Assembly: GCA_035444405.1 (NCBI GenBank)
Contig: DAOMOP010000105.1
Span: forward strand, 1 to 13,605
Direction of reading: 5' to 3'
Source: DAOMOP01 sp035444405
GTDB lineage: Bacteria; Pseudomonadota; Gammaproteobacteria; Burkholderiales; Rhodocyclaceae
Length of the DNA stretch: 13,605 nt
The position numbers and the translations under genes were made by a program. Of this stretch, positions 1 through 7,216 are shown piece after piece. Every line of letters starts with the position of its first letter. Positions within the stretch are counted from its first letter, which is position 1. The notes under the pieces are model-generated. The model saw nothing but the letters and a program-made list of their open reading frames with translations, was not told where the DNA came from and did no database searches.

Positions 1-1
1 G

Positions 2-223
2 CTGGCACTGGAATTGCAAGTGATCGACAACGGCCCCGGCATCCCGGAAGAGATCCGCGACAAGATCTTCTATCCGCTGGTGACGGGGCGCGAGGGCGGA
101 AGCGGACTGGGCCTGTCGCTGGCGCAGAGCTTCATCGAGCAGCACCACGGCATGATCGAGCTCGACAGCCGCAGCGGGCACACCTGCTTCACCATTCTGC
201 TGCCGATTTCCGACCGCGCGTGA
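2..223 (+). CDS. ntrB: Nitrogen-regulation sensor histidine kinase NtrB (3' end only)
   Basis: This is the C-terminal end of a histidine kinase, open at the left window edge in frame 2 and closed by TGA at 221-223. About 73 residues are visible. They hold the late part of the ATP-binding HATPase_c domain: the G1 box DNGPGIP near the start and the G2 box GGSGLGLSLA about 25 residues later, followed by the closing strand typical of NtrB/GlnL. NtrB senses nitrogen state through PII proteins and phosphorylates or dephosphorylates NtrC. The identification as NtrB rather than another kinase rests on the ntrC gene 35 bases downstream on the same strand, the classic pair order. The PAS domain and phospho-accepting histidine lie outside the window, so integrity of the gene cannot be judged. 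Confidence 0.88.
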   Translation: MALELQVIDNGPGIPEEIRDKIFYPLVTGREGGSGLGLSLAQSFIEQHHGMIELDSRSGHTCFTILLPISDRA

Positions 224-258
224 CGCCCCACATGCTGCACCAAACTAGTGCATAGCCT

Positions 259-1686
259 ATGAAGACCGTCTGGATCATTGATGATGACCGCTCCATCCGC
301 TGGGTGCTCGAAAAGGCGCTGAGCCGCGAAGACATTCCGAACGAAAGCTTCGCATCGGCCAGCGACGCATTGGCGGCGCTCGAGGCCACCGACACGCCGC
401 CGAGCGTGCTGGTCTCGGACATCCGCATGCCCGGCGAATCGGGGCTGGACCTGCTGCAGAGGGTCAAGGCGCTGCATCCGAACCTGCCGGTCATCATCAT
501 GACCGCCTATTCGGACCTCGACAGCGCGGTGTCGGCGTTTCAGGGCGGTGCGTTCGAGTATCTGCCCAAGCCCTTCGATGTCGACCAGGCGGTTGCGCTG
601 GTGCGTCGCGCGATCGAGCAAAGCACGCACCAACTCGGTGCAGAGACACAGACCTCGCTCGCGCCCGAGATCCTCGGACAGGCGCCCTCGCTGCAGGAGG
701 TCTTCCGTGCCATCGGGCGGCTGTCGCAATCGCATGCAACGGTGCTGATCAACGGCGAATCGGGCACCGGCAAGGAGCTCGTCGCACGCGCGCTGCACCG
801 GCACAGTCCGCGCCGCGACGCACCGTTCATCGCGATCAACACCGCGGCGATTCCGCGCGACCTGCTCGAGTCCGAGCTCTTCGGCCACGAACGCGGCGCC
901 TTCACCGGCGCTGCGGCGCAACGCCGCGGCCGTTTCGAACAGGCCGATGGCGGCACGCTGTTTCTCGACGAGATCGGCGACATGCCGGCCGAGCTGCAGA
1001 CGCGGCTGCTGCGGGTGCTGTCGGACGGCCACTTCTATCGCGTCGGCGGTCAGCAGCCGATCCGCGCCAACGTGCGCGTGATCGCGGCCACGCACCAGGA
1101 TCTCGAGGAGCGCGTGCGCCAAGGCCTGTTCCGCGAGGATCTCTTCCATCGCCTGAACGTGATTCGCCTGCGCCTGCCGCCGCTGCGCGAGCGGCGTGAG
1201 GACATCCCGATCCTGGTGCGTCACTTCCTGCAGAAGAGCGCACAGGAGCTCGGGGTCGAAGCCAAGCGCATCTCCGATGCCGCCCTCGGACACCTGCAGA
1301 GCCAGCCCTTCCCGGGCAACGTGCGGCAGCTCGAAAACGTATGCCACTGGCTGACGGTGATGGCGCCGGGTCAGGTGATCGAGGTCGCCGACCTGCCCCC
1401 CGAGCTGCGCGAGAAATCGGCGCAGCCCGGGCATGCGAGCTGGACCGAGAGCCTGGGGGTCGAGGCCGATCGGCTGATCGCCGCATCGCCCGGCGCGGTG
1501 TTCGAGCACCTCACGCACGAGTTCGAGCGCACGCTGATCCGCCGCGCGCTGTCCTCGACCGGCGGGCGCCGCATCGAGGCCGCGCAACTGCTCGGCATCG
1601 GCCGCAACACGATCACACGCAAGATCCAGGAACTGGGACTGGACGACAACCGTCACGGCTCGAACGAACACGACGCCGAAGACTGA
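259..1686 (+). CDS. ntrC: Nitrogen-regulation response regulator NtrC (sigma-54 activator)
   Basis: A complete 475-residue sigma-54-dependent activator that switches on nitrogen-scavenging genes when phosphorylated by NtrB. The receiver domain spans about 1-120, with acidic pocket D8-D10, phospho-acceptor D54 in SDIRMPG and K104 in LPKPFD, the same numbering as enteric NtrC. The AAA+ domain spans about 138-370, with Walker A GESGTGKE (166-173), the sigma-54-contacting loop GAFTGA (213-218) and Walker B TLFLDE (233-238). A Fis-type helix-turn-helix closes the protein around 445-470 (RRIEAAQLLGIGRNTITRK). Length is normal for the family. The ATG at 259 is the first in-frame start because a TAG lies at 253-255. 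No strong Shine-Dalgarno is visible, so translation may partly depend on coupling from ntrB. No glnA is in the window. Confidence 0.96.
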   Translation: MKTVWIIDDDRSIRWVLEKALSREDIPNESFASASDALAALEATDTPPSVLVSDIRMPGESGLDLLQRVKALHPNLPVIIMTAYSDLDSAVSAFQGGAFEYLPKPFDVDQAVALVRRAIEQSTHQLGAETQTSLAPEILGQAPSLQEVFRAIGRLSQSHATVLINGESGTGKELVARALHRHSPRRDAPFIAINTAAIPRDLLESELFGHERGAFTGAAAQRRGRFEQADGGTLFLDEIGDMPAELQTRLLRVLSDGHFYRVGGQQPIRANVRVIAATHQDLEERVRQGLFREDLFHRLNVIRLRLPPLRERREDIPILVRHFLQKSAQELGVEAKRISDAALGHLQSQPFPGNVRQLENVCHWLTVMAPGQVIEVADLPPELREKSAQPGHASWTESLGVEADRLIAASPGAVFEHLTHEFERTLIRRALSSTGGRRIEAAQLLGIGRNTITRKIQELGLDDNRHGSNEHDAED

Positions 1687-1750
1687 GCCCCGATCCGGCG
1701 CGCCTCGCGGCCGGAGATGGCACCAGAATCGTGCGTCTGCGCACAAAAAG

Positions 1751-1760
1751 CGGATAATGG
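1751..1760 (+). promoter_or_regulatory. Possible -10 element ahead of birA
   Basis: The hexamer GATAAT at 1753-1758, inside CGGATAATGG, resembles a sigma-70 -10 box. It sits 34 bases before the proposed TTG start of birA, in the gap after ntrC. No convincing -35 is visible at 16-18 bases upstream. If it is a promoter, the in-frame ATG at 1717 lies upstream of it and could not be the start used from this transcript. Weak evidence. Confidence 0.35.
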
Positions 1761-1791
1761 CGTTCCCATCGTCAATTGCGGGAACATCGGC

Positions 1792-2601
1792 TTGAGTCTG
1801 CTCTCCTGCGGCCAGCCCCTCGAGGCCGGAACCATCGTCGGCCAGCTGGGCGACCTGGCCCCTCTGTTCCATGTCGTCGTGCTCGACACGTGCGCCTCGA
1901 CGAACAGCGTCCTGCTCGACAGCCCCCCGCCCGATGACGGGCGCGTACATGTCGTCGCAGCCGAGCACCAGACGGCAGGACGCGGCCGGCGCGGCCGCAG
2001 CTGGCATGCGTGGCCGGGCAGCAGCCTGACTTTCTCGACGCTGTGGCGGTTTCCGGCCGGCGCGCCGGTGCCGGCCGGCCTCTCGCTCGTGGCCGGCCTG
2101 GCGGTGGCGCGTGCCCTCGAAGGTCTCGGCGTCGGACATGTCGCGCTGAAGTGGCCGAACGACGTGCTGGTGGGCGGGCACAAGGTCGCCGGCATACTGG
2201 TCGAGTTGCTGCCCGGACGCGGGCGAACCCCGGCCGCGGTGATCGGCGTCGGTCTGAATCTACGCCTTCCGCCGGACTCTTCGATACCCGACCAGCCGCA
2301 GGTGACCGACCTCGCCGCCCATCTCGATCCGCTGCCGCAGCGCGGCACCGTCATGGCCGGGCTGCTGCGCGAGATGCACGCCCTCTTCGACACCTATGCA
2401 TACGCGGGATTCGCGGCGCTGCGCGGCGCCTGGCAGCAGCGCAACGCCTTCGCCGGGCAGCCGGTACGCATCGTTGCCGAGAGCGGCGAGACGCACGGCA
2501 CTTGCGCGGGCGTGGACGAGGACGGCGCCTTGCTGCTGCGAACCGATGCCGGTATCACCCGGATTCTGTCCGGCGACGTCTCGCTGAGGCTGCTCGAGTG
2601 A
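1792..2601 (+). CDS. birA: Biotin--[acetyl-CoA-carboxylase] ligase, monofunctional (short BirA)
   Basis: This enzyme activates biotin with ATP and attaches it to the biotin carrier protein of acetyl-CoA carboxylase. From the proposed start it has 269 residues. The catalytic core shows TCASTNS (33-39), the adenylate-binding loop GRGRRGR (63-69), KWPNDVLV, and GHKVAGILVEL with the conserved lysine, followed by the small SH3-like C-terminal domain. The N-terminal winged-helix DNA-binding domain of the 321-residue E. coli protein is absent, so it is not expected to repress biotin genes. I prefer TTG 1792: GGGAA at 1780-1784 gives a suitable ribosome site and the family N-terminus aligns there. 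An in-frame ATG at 1717 would add 25 residues that do not look like the family. The last bases overlap the coaX start. Confidence 0.9.
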   Translation: MSLLSCGQPLEAGTIVGQLGDLAPLFHVVVLDTCASTNSVLLDSPPPDDGRVHVVAAEHQTAGRGRRGRSWHAWPGSSLTFSTLWRFPAGAPVPAGLSLVAGLAVARALEGLGVGHVALKWPNDVLVGGHKVAGILVELLPGRGRTPAAVIGVGLNLRLPPDSSIPDQPQVTDLAAHLDPLPQRGTVMAGLLREMHALFDTYAYAGFAALRGAWQQRNAFAGQPVRIVAESGETHGTCAGVDEDGALLLRTDAGITRILSGDVSLRLLE

Positions 2602-3344
2602 TTCTCGTCGTCGATGCCGGCAACACGCGCATCAAGTGGGGCGTGGTGCGCGACGGCATCTGGCTGGGTGAAGGCGCGCTCGCACACGATGCGGCCGACG
2701 CGCTCGAGCAGGTGGCGCGCGCGCATCCGGGCGTCACGCACGTATTCGGTGCGAACGTCGCCGGCCCCACCACCGGCGCCCGCATCGAGGCCGCGCTGCA
2801 CACGGTCGCACCGCCGATCCAGTGGCTGCGCGCGTCGGCGCATCGTTGCGGCGTGCGCAACCTCTACGACGAGCCGAGCCAGCTCGGCGTCGATCGCTGG
2901 GCGGCCCTCATCGGCGCGCACGCCCTGCACCGTGGTGCCTGCCTGGTCGTCAACGCGGGTACCGCAACGACGATCGACATGCTCGCCGCCAGCGGCGAAT
3001 TCTGCGGAGGGCTGATCCTGCCCGGCGACGAGCTGATGCGCCGCGCACTGGCCGGCAACACCGCACAGCTGCCGTTCGCGGCCGGGCACTATCGCACCGC
3101 TCCGCGCAACACTGCCGATGCGATCGCATCGGGCTGCCTCACGGCGCAACTGGGGGCGATCACACTGACGTTCGAGCGCCTCGCGGCGCAGCCGAACGCC
3201 GTGTGTCTGCTGAGCGGCGGTGGGGCCGCGCGGCTCGAGCCGTTGATGACGATCCCGTTTCGCCGCGTCGACAACCTCGTCCTGAAGGGGCTCGCCCATA
3301 TCGCCGCCTCGGAGCCCGTCGAAGCTGACGAACGCGGCTGCTGA
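2598..3344 (+). CDS. coaX: Type III pantothenate kinase CoaX
   Basis: CoaX phosphorylates pantothenate, the first committed step of coenzyme A synthesis; type III enzymes need a monovalent cation and are not inhibited by CoA. The 248-residue product has the family signatures in order: the N-terminal phosphate-binding motif DAGNTRIKW (6-14), GVDRWAALIGA, NAGTATTIDML, the following GGLILPG, and LLSGGGA near the end. The start is GTG at 2598-2600, overlapping the birA stop TGA (2599-2601), so the two are translationally coupled; birA-coaX adjacency is common in beta- and gammaproteobacteria. An upstream extension of this frame through birA is only a shadow. A second CoA gene, coaE, lies about 2.3 kb downstream, separated by trpB2 and the SPOR gene. 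Confidence 0.95.
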   Translation: MILVVDAGNTRIKWGVVRDGIWLGEGALAHDAADALEQVARAHPGVTHVFGANVAGPTTGARIEAALHTVAPPIQWLRASAHRCGVRNLYDEPSQLGVDRWAALIGAHALHRGACLVVNAGTATTIDMLAASGEFCGGLILPGDELMRRALAGNTAQLPFAAGHYRTAPRNTADAIASGCLTAQLGAITLTFERLAAQPNAVCLLSGGGAARLEPLMTIPFRRVDNLVLKGLAHIAASEPVEADERGC

Positions 3345-3384
3345 ACGATCCGAGCCTTGTTATCGATGTCGTACCACGCACACC

Positions 3385-3392
3385 AAGGGAGA
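3385..3392 (+). promoter_or_regulatory. Strong Shine-Dalgarno of the TrpB2 gene
   Basis: AAGGGAGA ends 7 bases before the ATG at 3400. It is one of the clearest ribosome-binding sites in the window and fixes the start. With the 55-base gap after coaX it suggests that trpB2 is expressed as its own unit. A TTGTTATCGAT stretch at 3358-3368 could hold a -10 element, but no -35 is evident. Confidence 0.7.
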
Positions 3393-3399
3393 AACTCCA

Positions 3400-4767
3400 A
3401 TGACCGAACCGACCCGCATCCAGCTCGACGAGAACGAGATTCCCACGCACTGGTACAACGTGGTGGCCGACATGAGCACGCCACCGGCGCCGCCGCTGGG
3501 CCCGGACGGCAAGCCCGTCGGACTCGAGCAGATGCTGGCGATCTTCCCGCCGCAGATTCTCGAGCAGGAGATGAGCGCCGCGCGCTGGATTCCGATTCCG
3601 GACGAAGTGCGCGAGATCTACAAGATCTGGCGCCCGAGCCCGCTGATGCGCGCGCTCAGGCTCGAGCGAGCGCTCGGCACACCAGCCAAGCTGTTCTACA
3701 AGTACGAGGGCGTCTCCCCGGCCGGCTCGCACAAGCCAAACTCGGCGGTGCCGCAAGCCTTCTACAACAAGCAGGCCGGCATCAAGCGCCTGAGCACCGA
3801 GACCGGTGCCGGCCAGTGGGGTTCGTCGATTTCGTTCGCCGGGCAGATGTTCGGCCTCGACGTGCGCGTCTACATGGTCAAGGTCAGCTATCACCAGAAA
3901 CCGTACCGGCGTCTGATGATGCAGACCTGGGGCGCCGAAGTGTATGCGAGCCCGTCTGAGCTCACGCAGACCGGACGCGCCCTGCTCGAGCGCGACCCCG
4001 ACAATCAGGGCTCGCTCGGCATCGCGATCTCGGAGGCGGTCGAGGAGGCGGCCGGCCGCGCCGACACGAACTACACGCTGGGGTCGGTGCTCAACCACGT
4101 GCTGCTGCACCAGACCATCATCGGTCTGGAGGCGAAGAAGCAGTTCGACAAGATCGGCCTCTACCCCGACCTCGTGCTCGGCCCGTGCGGCGGCGGCTCG
4201 AGCTTCGGCGGCATCGCCTTCCCGTTCCTGGCCGACAAGGCGGCCGGCGAGGCACGTGCGCGCAACCTGCGCTGCATCGCGGTCGAACCGAGCTCGTGCC
4301 CGACGCTCACGCGCGGCCAGTACGCCTACGATTTCGGCGACGCATCGGGCTTCACGCCGCTGATGAAGATGTACACGCTCGGTCACGATTTCATGCCGCC
4401 GGGCATTCACGCCGGCGGACTGCGCTATCACGGCGACTCGCCGCTCGTCTCGCAGCTCTATCACGAAGGCCAGCTCGAAGCGGTCGCCGTCCCGCAGCTG
4501 GCGACCTTCGAGGCCGGCATCCAGTTTGCGCGCAGCGAAGGCATCATCCCCGCTCCCGAATCCTGCCACGCGATTCGCGCCGCGATCGACGAGGCGCTCA
4601 AATGCAAGGCGAGCGGCGAGTCCAAGGTCATCCTGTTCAACCTGACCGGCCACGGGCACTTCGACATGAGCGCGTTCGAACGCTATTTTTCCGACCAGCT
4701 GGAGAATTACGACTATCCGGCCGAAGCCGTGGCCGAGTCGCTCGCCCATCTGCCGCACGTGGGCTGA
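3400..4767 (+). CDS. Tryptophan synthase beta chain-like protein, TrpB2 type
   Basis: A 455-residue PLP enzyme of the TrpB2 (TrpB-like) group, which is longer than canonical TrpB (about 400) and carries a distinctive N-terminal extension. TrpB proteins join indole and L-serine to make tryptophan. Visible landmarks are the PLP lysine K112 in SHKPNSA, the catalytic glutamate E134 in TETGAGQWG, and the phosphate-binding loop GPCGGGSSFGG (261-271). The C-terminal FNLTGHGHFDMSAF matches the family ending. TrpB2 proteins usually lack the surface that binds TrpA and are proposed to salvage free indole; no trpA or other tryptophan gene is nearby, in keeping with that. The gene sits between coaX and the SPOR/coaE group with its own ribosome site. 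The physiological substrate cannot be settled from sequence. Confidence 0.92.
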   Translation: MTEPTRIQLDENEIPTHWYNVVADMSTPPAPPLGPDGKPVGLEQMLAIFPPQILEQEMSAARWIPIPDEVREIYKIWRPSPLMRALRLERALGTPAKLFYKYEGVSPAGSHKPNSAVPQAFYNKQAGIKRLSTETGAGQWGSSISFAGQMFGLDVRVYMVKVSYHQKPYRRLMMQTWGAEVYASPSELTQTGRALLERDPDNQGSLGIAISEAVEEAAGRADTNYTLGSVLNHVLLHQTIIGLEAKKQFDKIGLYPDLVLGPCGGGSSFGGIAFPFLADKAAGEARARNLRCIAVEPSSCPTLTRGQYAYDFGDASGFTPLMKMYTLGHDFMPPGIHAGGLRYHGDSPLVSQLYHEGQLEAVAVPQLATFEAGIQFARSEGIIPAPESCHAIRAAIDEALKCKASGESKVILFNLTGHGHFDMSAFERYFSDQLENYDYPAEAVAESLAHLPHVG

Positions 4768-4823
4768 CGCTGCAGCCGGCACGATGCAGACACACGGCGC
4801 GCCATTCCGGTAAGCTTCGGGCC

Positions 4824-5087
4824 ATGTCGGTACTGCGTCCGCTGCTGTTCGTGCTGTTGCTGCTCAACCTGCTGGCTCTGGCCAGCGGCCAGGGCTGGCT
4901 CGGAACCGCCACCCGGCCGGGCGAGCCCGAGCGGCTCACGAACCAGATCAATCCCGAGCTGGTCGTGCTGCTCGCAGCGGATGCGGCAGGCCCGGTGGCT
5001 GCGCCGTCGACGACGATTGTGCCGCCGTCGCGAGCCGCACCACCGATGCCGCGAGCGCTCGCGACGGCACCGTCCGAATCGGCGGCC
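4824..5087 (+). CDS. SPOR-domain protein, N-terminal part (interrupted by assembly gap)
   Basis: Eighty-eight codons stay open from ATG 4824 to the first N. The product begins with a hydrophobic segment (about residues 6-21, LLFVLLLLNLLALASG) that would act as a membrane anchor or uncleaved signal, followed by a short globular stretch (PERLTNQINPELVVLL) and then an Ala/Pro/Ser/Thr-rich linker running into the gap. This is the usual architecture of betaproteobacterial SPOR proteins encoded after coaX: anchor, linker, peptidoglycan-binding SPOR domain. The SPOR part lies just past the gap, so the two pieces are most likely one gene. The N count is probably arbitrary, so reading frame cannot be carried across. 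The start is chosen because it begins exactly at the anchor; the ribosome site is weak. Confidence 0.7.
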
Positions 5088-5097
5088 NNNNNNNNNN
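5088..5097. other. Assembly gap (10 Ns)
   Basis: Ten consecutive undetermined bases, a typical fixed-size scaffold gap, so the true length is unknown. It lies in the low-complexity Ala/Pro-coding linker of the SPOR gene. Bases immediately to its right (CGTTGACATAATG) look unlike the surrounding coding sequence and place a TGA in the downstream frame, so the contig edge may be faulty. Confidence 0.95.
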
Positions 5098-5103
5098 CGT
5101 TGA

Positions 5104-5679
5104 CATAATGCAGCGCGCAGGCGCGCCGCCGACGGCGAGCTCGCGCATGCCGACGCGGGCACCGCCTCTGACGGCGCCCCATCGCCTGCCGCGGCCACCG
5201 TGCATCGGGCATCCTCCGATGCCGTGCCGAGCTGCGTCGTCTACGCCCGCGTCAGTCTGCAACAGGCGCACGAAATCGAACGCGTCGCACAAGGGCTCGG
5301 AAGCGAACTCGCGCTGGCCCGCGAAACGATCGAGGCCCCCGGCGGCTGGTGGGTTCGCCTGCCACCGAGCGAGTCGCTGCAGGTGGCCGAGCGACGCGCA
5401 CGCGAGCTGCGCGGCCTGGGCGTGCGCGACCTGTTCATCATCCGCGAGGCCGGGCCCAATCAGTTCGCGATCTCGCTCGGGCTGTTCCGCACCGAATCGG
5501 GCGCACGACAGCATCTGGCCGATCTGCAGTCGCGTCGCGTGCGCGGCGCCGAGATCGCAGTCAGGAATCCGGCGGTCGCCCGGGTCGAAGTGCACGGCCC
5601 CGCGCCGCTCGTTCGCGCGCTGGCCGAGCGCATCGCCGGCGAACTGCCCGATACGGCCCCGAGCGACTGCCAGCCATGA
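5104..5679 (+). CDS. SPOR-domain protein, C-terminal part
   Basis: This frame is open from just after a TGA at 5101-5103 (bordering the gap) to the stop at 5677-5679, 191 codons. The first 40 or so residues are an Ala/Gly/Asp/Pro linker. The rest (from SCVVYARVSL) has the pattern of a SPOR domain: a first strand with an aromatic/valine core, GGWWVRLPP, a helix with repeated Ala/Arg, then the sequence FAISLGLFRTESGARQHLADL, which matches the SPOR ISLGxFxxxxxA consensus. SPOR domains bind denuded glycan strands of peptidoglycan, often at the division septum. Most likely the 3' half of the gene starting at 4824. The stop overlaps the coaE ATG (ATGA). If it were an independent gene, GTG 5200 would be the likeliest start, but then it would lack a membrane anchor. 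Confidence 0.72.
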   Translation, partial: HNAARRRAADGELAHADAGTASDGAPSPAAATVHRASSDAVPSCVVYARVSLQQAHEIERVAQGLGSELALARETIEAPGGWWVRLPPSESLQVAERRARELRGLGVRDLFIIREAGPNQFAISLGLFRTESGARQHLADLQSRRVRGAEIAVRNPAVARVEVHGPAPLVRALAERIAGELPDTAPSDCQP

Positions 5680-6296
5680 CGTCGACCAGGCCTTATATCG
5701 TCGGTCTGACCGGTGGCATCGGCAGCGGCAAGAGTGCGGTGGCCGAGCGCTTCGCGGCACTGGGCGTCGAGGTCGTCGACACCGACGCGATCGCCCACGA
5801 GCTCACTGCGCCGGGCGGCGCGGCCATCGCGCCGATTCGTGCCGCCTTCGGCGATACGGTGATCAGCGCCGGGGGGGCGCTGGATCGAAAGGCGATGCGC
5901 GAGCTCGTGTTCGCCGATCCGGACGCGCGCCGACGCCTCGAGGGCATTCTGCACCCGCTCATCCGCCGCGAGAGCGAACGCCGCTGCAATCACGCGCGCT
6001 CGCCCTATGTCATTCTGGCCGTGCCCTTGCTCGTCGAGTCCGGCACTTATCGCGAGCGCTGCGACCGGATCTGCGTGGTCGACGCTCCGGTCGAGCTCCA
6101 GATCAGCCGCGTGCAGGCGCGCAACAATCTCGACGAGGCGCAGATCCGCGCGATCATCGCCACGCAGGCAGGCCGCGACGAGCGCCTTGCCTGCGCCGAC
6201 GATGTCATCGACAACGACGGTGCGCTGTCTGCGCTCGATCAGGCCGTCGCACGACTGCACGAACGCTACCTGCAGGCAGCCCGCGGCAGCTCCTGA
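5676..6296 (+). CDS. coaE: Dephospho-CoA kinase
   Basis: CoaE phosphorylates the 3'-hydroxyl of the ribose of dephospho-CoA, the last step of coenzyme A synthesis. The 206-residue length is normal. It opens with YIVGLTGGIGSGKS, the P-loop being GGIGSGKS (13-20). Then come VVDTDAIAHEL (33-43), the family motif LHPLIR, AVPLLVESG in the CoA-binding lid region, and VVDAPVELQISRV followed by R-rich lid residues. The ATG at 5676 overlaps the stop of the SPOR gene, implying coupling. In many betaproteobacteria coaE follows pilD and precedes zapD-yacG; here the downstream partners are kept and the pilus genes are absent. A perfect 7-bp inverted repeat around five Gs lies inside the gene at 5864-5882. 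Confidence 0.95.
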   Translation: MTSTRPYIVGLTGGIGSGKSAVAERFAALGVEVVDTDAIAHELTAPGGAAIAPIRAAFGDTVISAGGALDRKAMRELVFADPDARRRLEGILHPLIRRESERRCNHARSPYVILAVPLLVESGTYRERCDRICVVDAPVELQISRVQARNNLDEAQIRAIIATQAGRDERLACADDVIDNDGALSALDQAVARLHERYLQAARGSS

Positions 6297-6335
6297 GCCG
6301 GCACGGGCGGTGCCGCCATTGCGCCCGCGGCCCTG

Positions 6336-6344
6336 TGCTATCAT
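6336..6344 (+). promoter_or_regulatory. Putative extended -10 promoter for zapD-yacG
   Basis: TGCTATCAT at 6336-6344 fits an extended -10 element (TGN followed by TATCAT, five of six matches to TATAAT). It lies in the 132-base gap between coaE and zapD, about 85 bases before the zapD start. No good -35 hexamer is seen at the standard distance, which an extended -10 can tolerate. A short GCCC-AAAA-GGGC hairpin (6349-6360) follows, in what would be the 5' leader. Confidence 0.45.
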
Positions 6345-6428
6345 CTTTGCCCAAAAGGGCTGCCTGGATCCCGAACGTCAGGCACGATCAGACCCGTCCC
6401 GGAGACTGTCTTCTTTGAGCGAAACGCG

Positions 6429-7184
6429 GTGATCAGCTACGAATATCCTCTCAATGAGCGCATCCGCACGCTGCTGCGACTCGAGGATCTGTACCGCAAG
6501 ATCGCGCATTTCTGCCGGGGCGACGCACCGCAGGATCACCACGTCGCACTGCTCACGCTGTTCGAAGTCCTCGAGGTCGCAGGACGCGCCGACCTGAAGG
6601 TCGATCTGATGCAGGAACTCGAGCGCCAACGCCAGATCCTGATGTCGTTTCGCAACAATCCCGAGATCTCCGAGGAAGCGCTGTCGGGGGCCTTGTACGA
6701 GATCGAGCAGGCCTCTTCGTCGCTGCTCGCGATGGCCGGCAAGATCGGTCAGTACCTGCGCGAGAACGAGTGGCTGATGGCCATCCGCAGCCGTGCGGCG
6801 ATTCCCGGCGGGGTGTGCGAATTCGACCTGCCGTCCTACCACTACTGGCTCAATCGCGATGCCGCCGCGCGGCGCCACGACCTGGAAGGCTGGACCCAGC
6901 CCATGCTCCCGATTCGTGACGGGCTCGCGATCGTGCTGAGACTGCTGCGTGCCAGCGGCCACCCGGAAGCACAGGTCGCCCGCCAGGGGACCTATCAGCT
7001 CACGATGACCGGGCGCAGCGCGCAGATGCTGCGCGTACAGCTTGCTCCGGGCGAAGCGGTCATTCCCGAGATCAGCGCCAACAAATACGCGCTGAACGTG
7101 CGCTTCATGCTGCCCGAGACGATGGCGAGGCCGCGCGTGGCCGAGCGCACCGTTCACTTCGAGCTCACGTTCTGCAGCCTCTAG
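6429..7184 (+). CDS. zapD: Cell division protein ZapD (FtsZ cross-linking factor)
   Basis: ZapD is a cytoplasmic protein that binds the FtsZ C-terminal tail and bundles FtsZ filaments at the Z-ring. The 251-residue product is close to the E. coli length. It begins with ISYEYPLNERIRTLLRLEDL, the hallmark N-terminus of the family, is helical through the first half, and has the conserved features PGGVCEFDLPSYHYWL and WTQPMLPIRDGL, ending in a beta-rich region (ALNVRFMLPE). The start is GTG at 6429, chosen because the family motif begins one residue later; a TTG at 6416-6418 lies in another frame that stops at once. The coaE-zapD-yacG order is widespread in beta- and gammaproteobacteria. Confidence 0.95.
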   Translation: MISYEYPLNERIRTLLRLEDLYRKIAHFCRGDAPQDHHVALLTLFEVLEVAGRADLKVDLMQELERQRQILMSFRNNPEISEEALSGALYEIEQASSSLLAMAGKIGQYLRENEWLMAIRSRAAIPGGVCEFDLPSYHYWLNRDAAARRHDLEGWTQPMLPIRDGLAIVLRLLRASGHPEAQVARQGTYQLTMTGRSAQMLRVQLAPGEAVIPEISANKYALNVRFMLPETMARPRVAERTVHFELTFCSL

Positions 7185-7216
7185 GCTGCCTGGCCCTCGT
7201 CCGGCACCGCACCGAA

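Noticed and set aside
70..2181. A 703-codon open frame on the minus strand opposite ntrC and birA
   Set aside because: Both plus-strand genes are unmistakable by motif; long antisense frames are expected in GC-rich coding DNA. The translation is rich in Arg, His, Asp and Gln with no recognisable domain.
3160..4782. A 540-codon minus-strand frame opposite coaX and trpB2
   Set aside because: It is the complement shadow of trpB2, with low-complexity Arg/Val/Glu composition and no motif or ribosome site.
5108..6418. A 436-codon plus-strand frame starting just after the gap and running through the SPOR region and coaE
   Set aside because: Its product is Arg/Ala/Ser/Pro-rich without domains, and the two overlapping frames carry clear SPOR and CoaE motifs.
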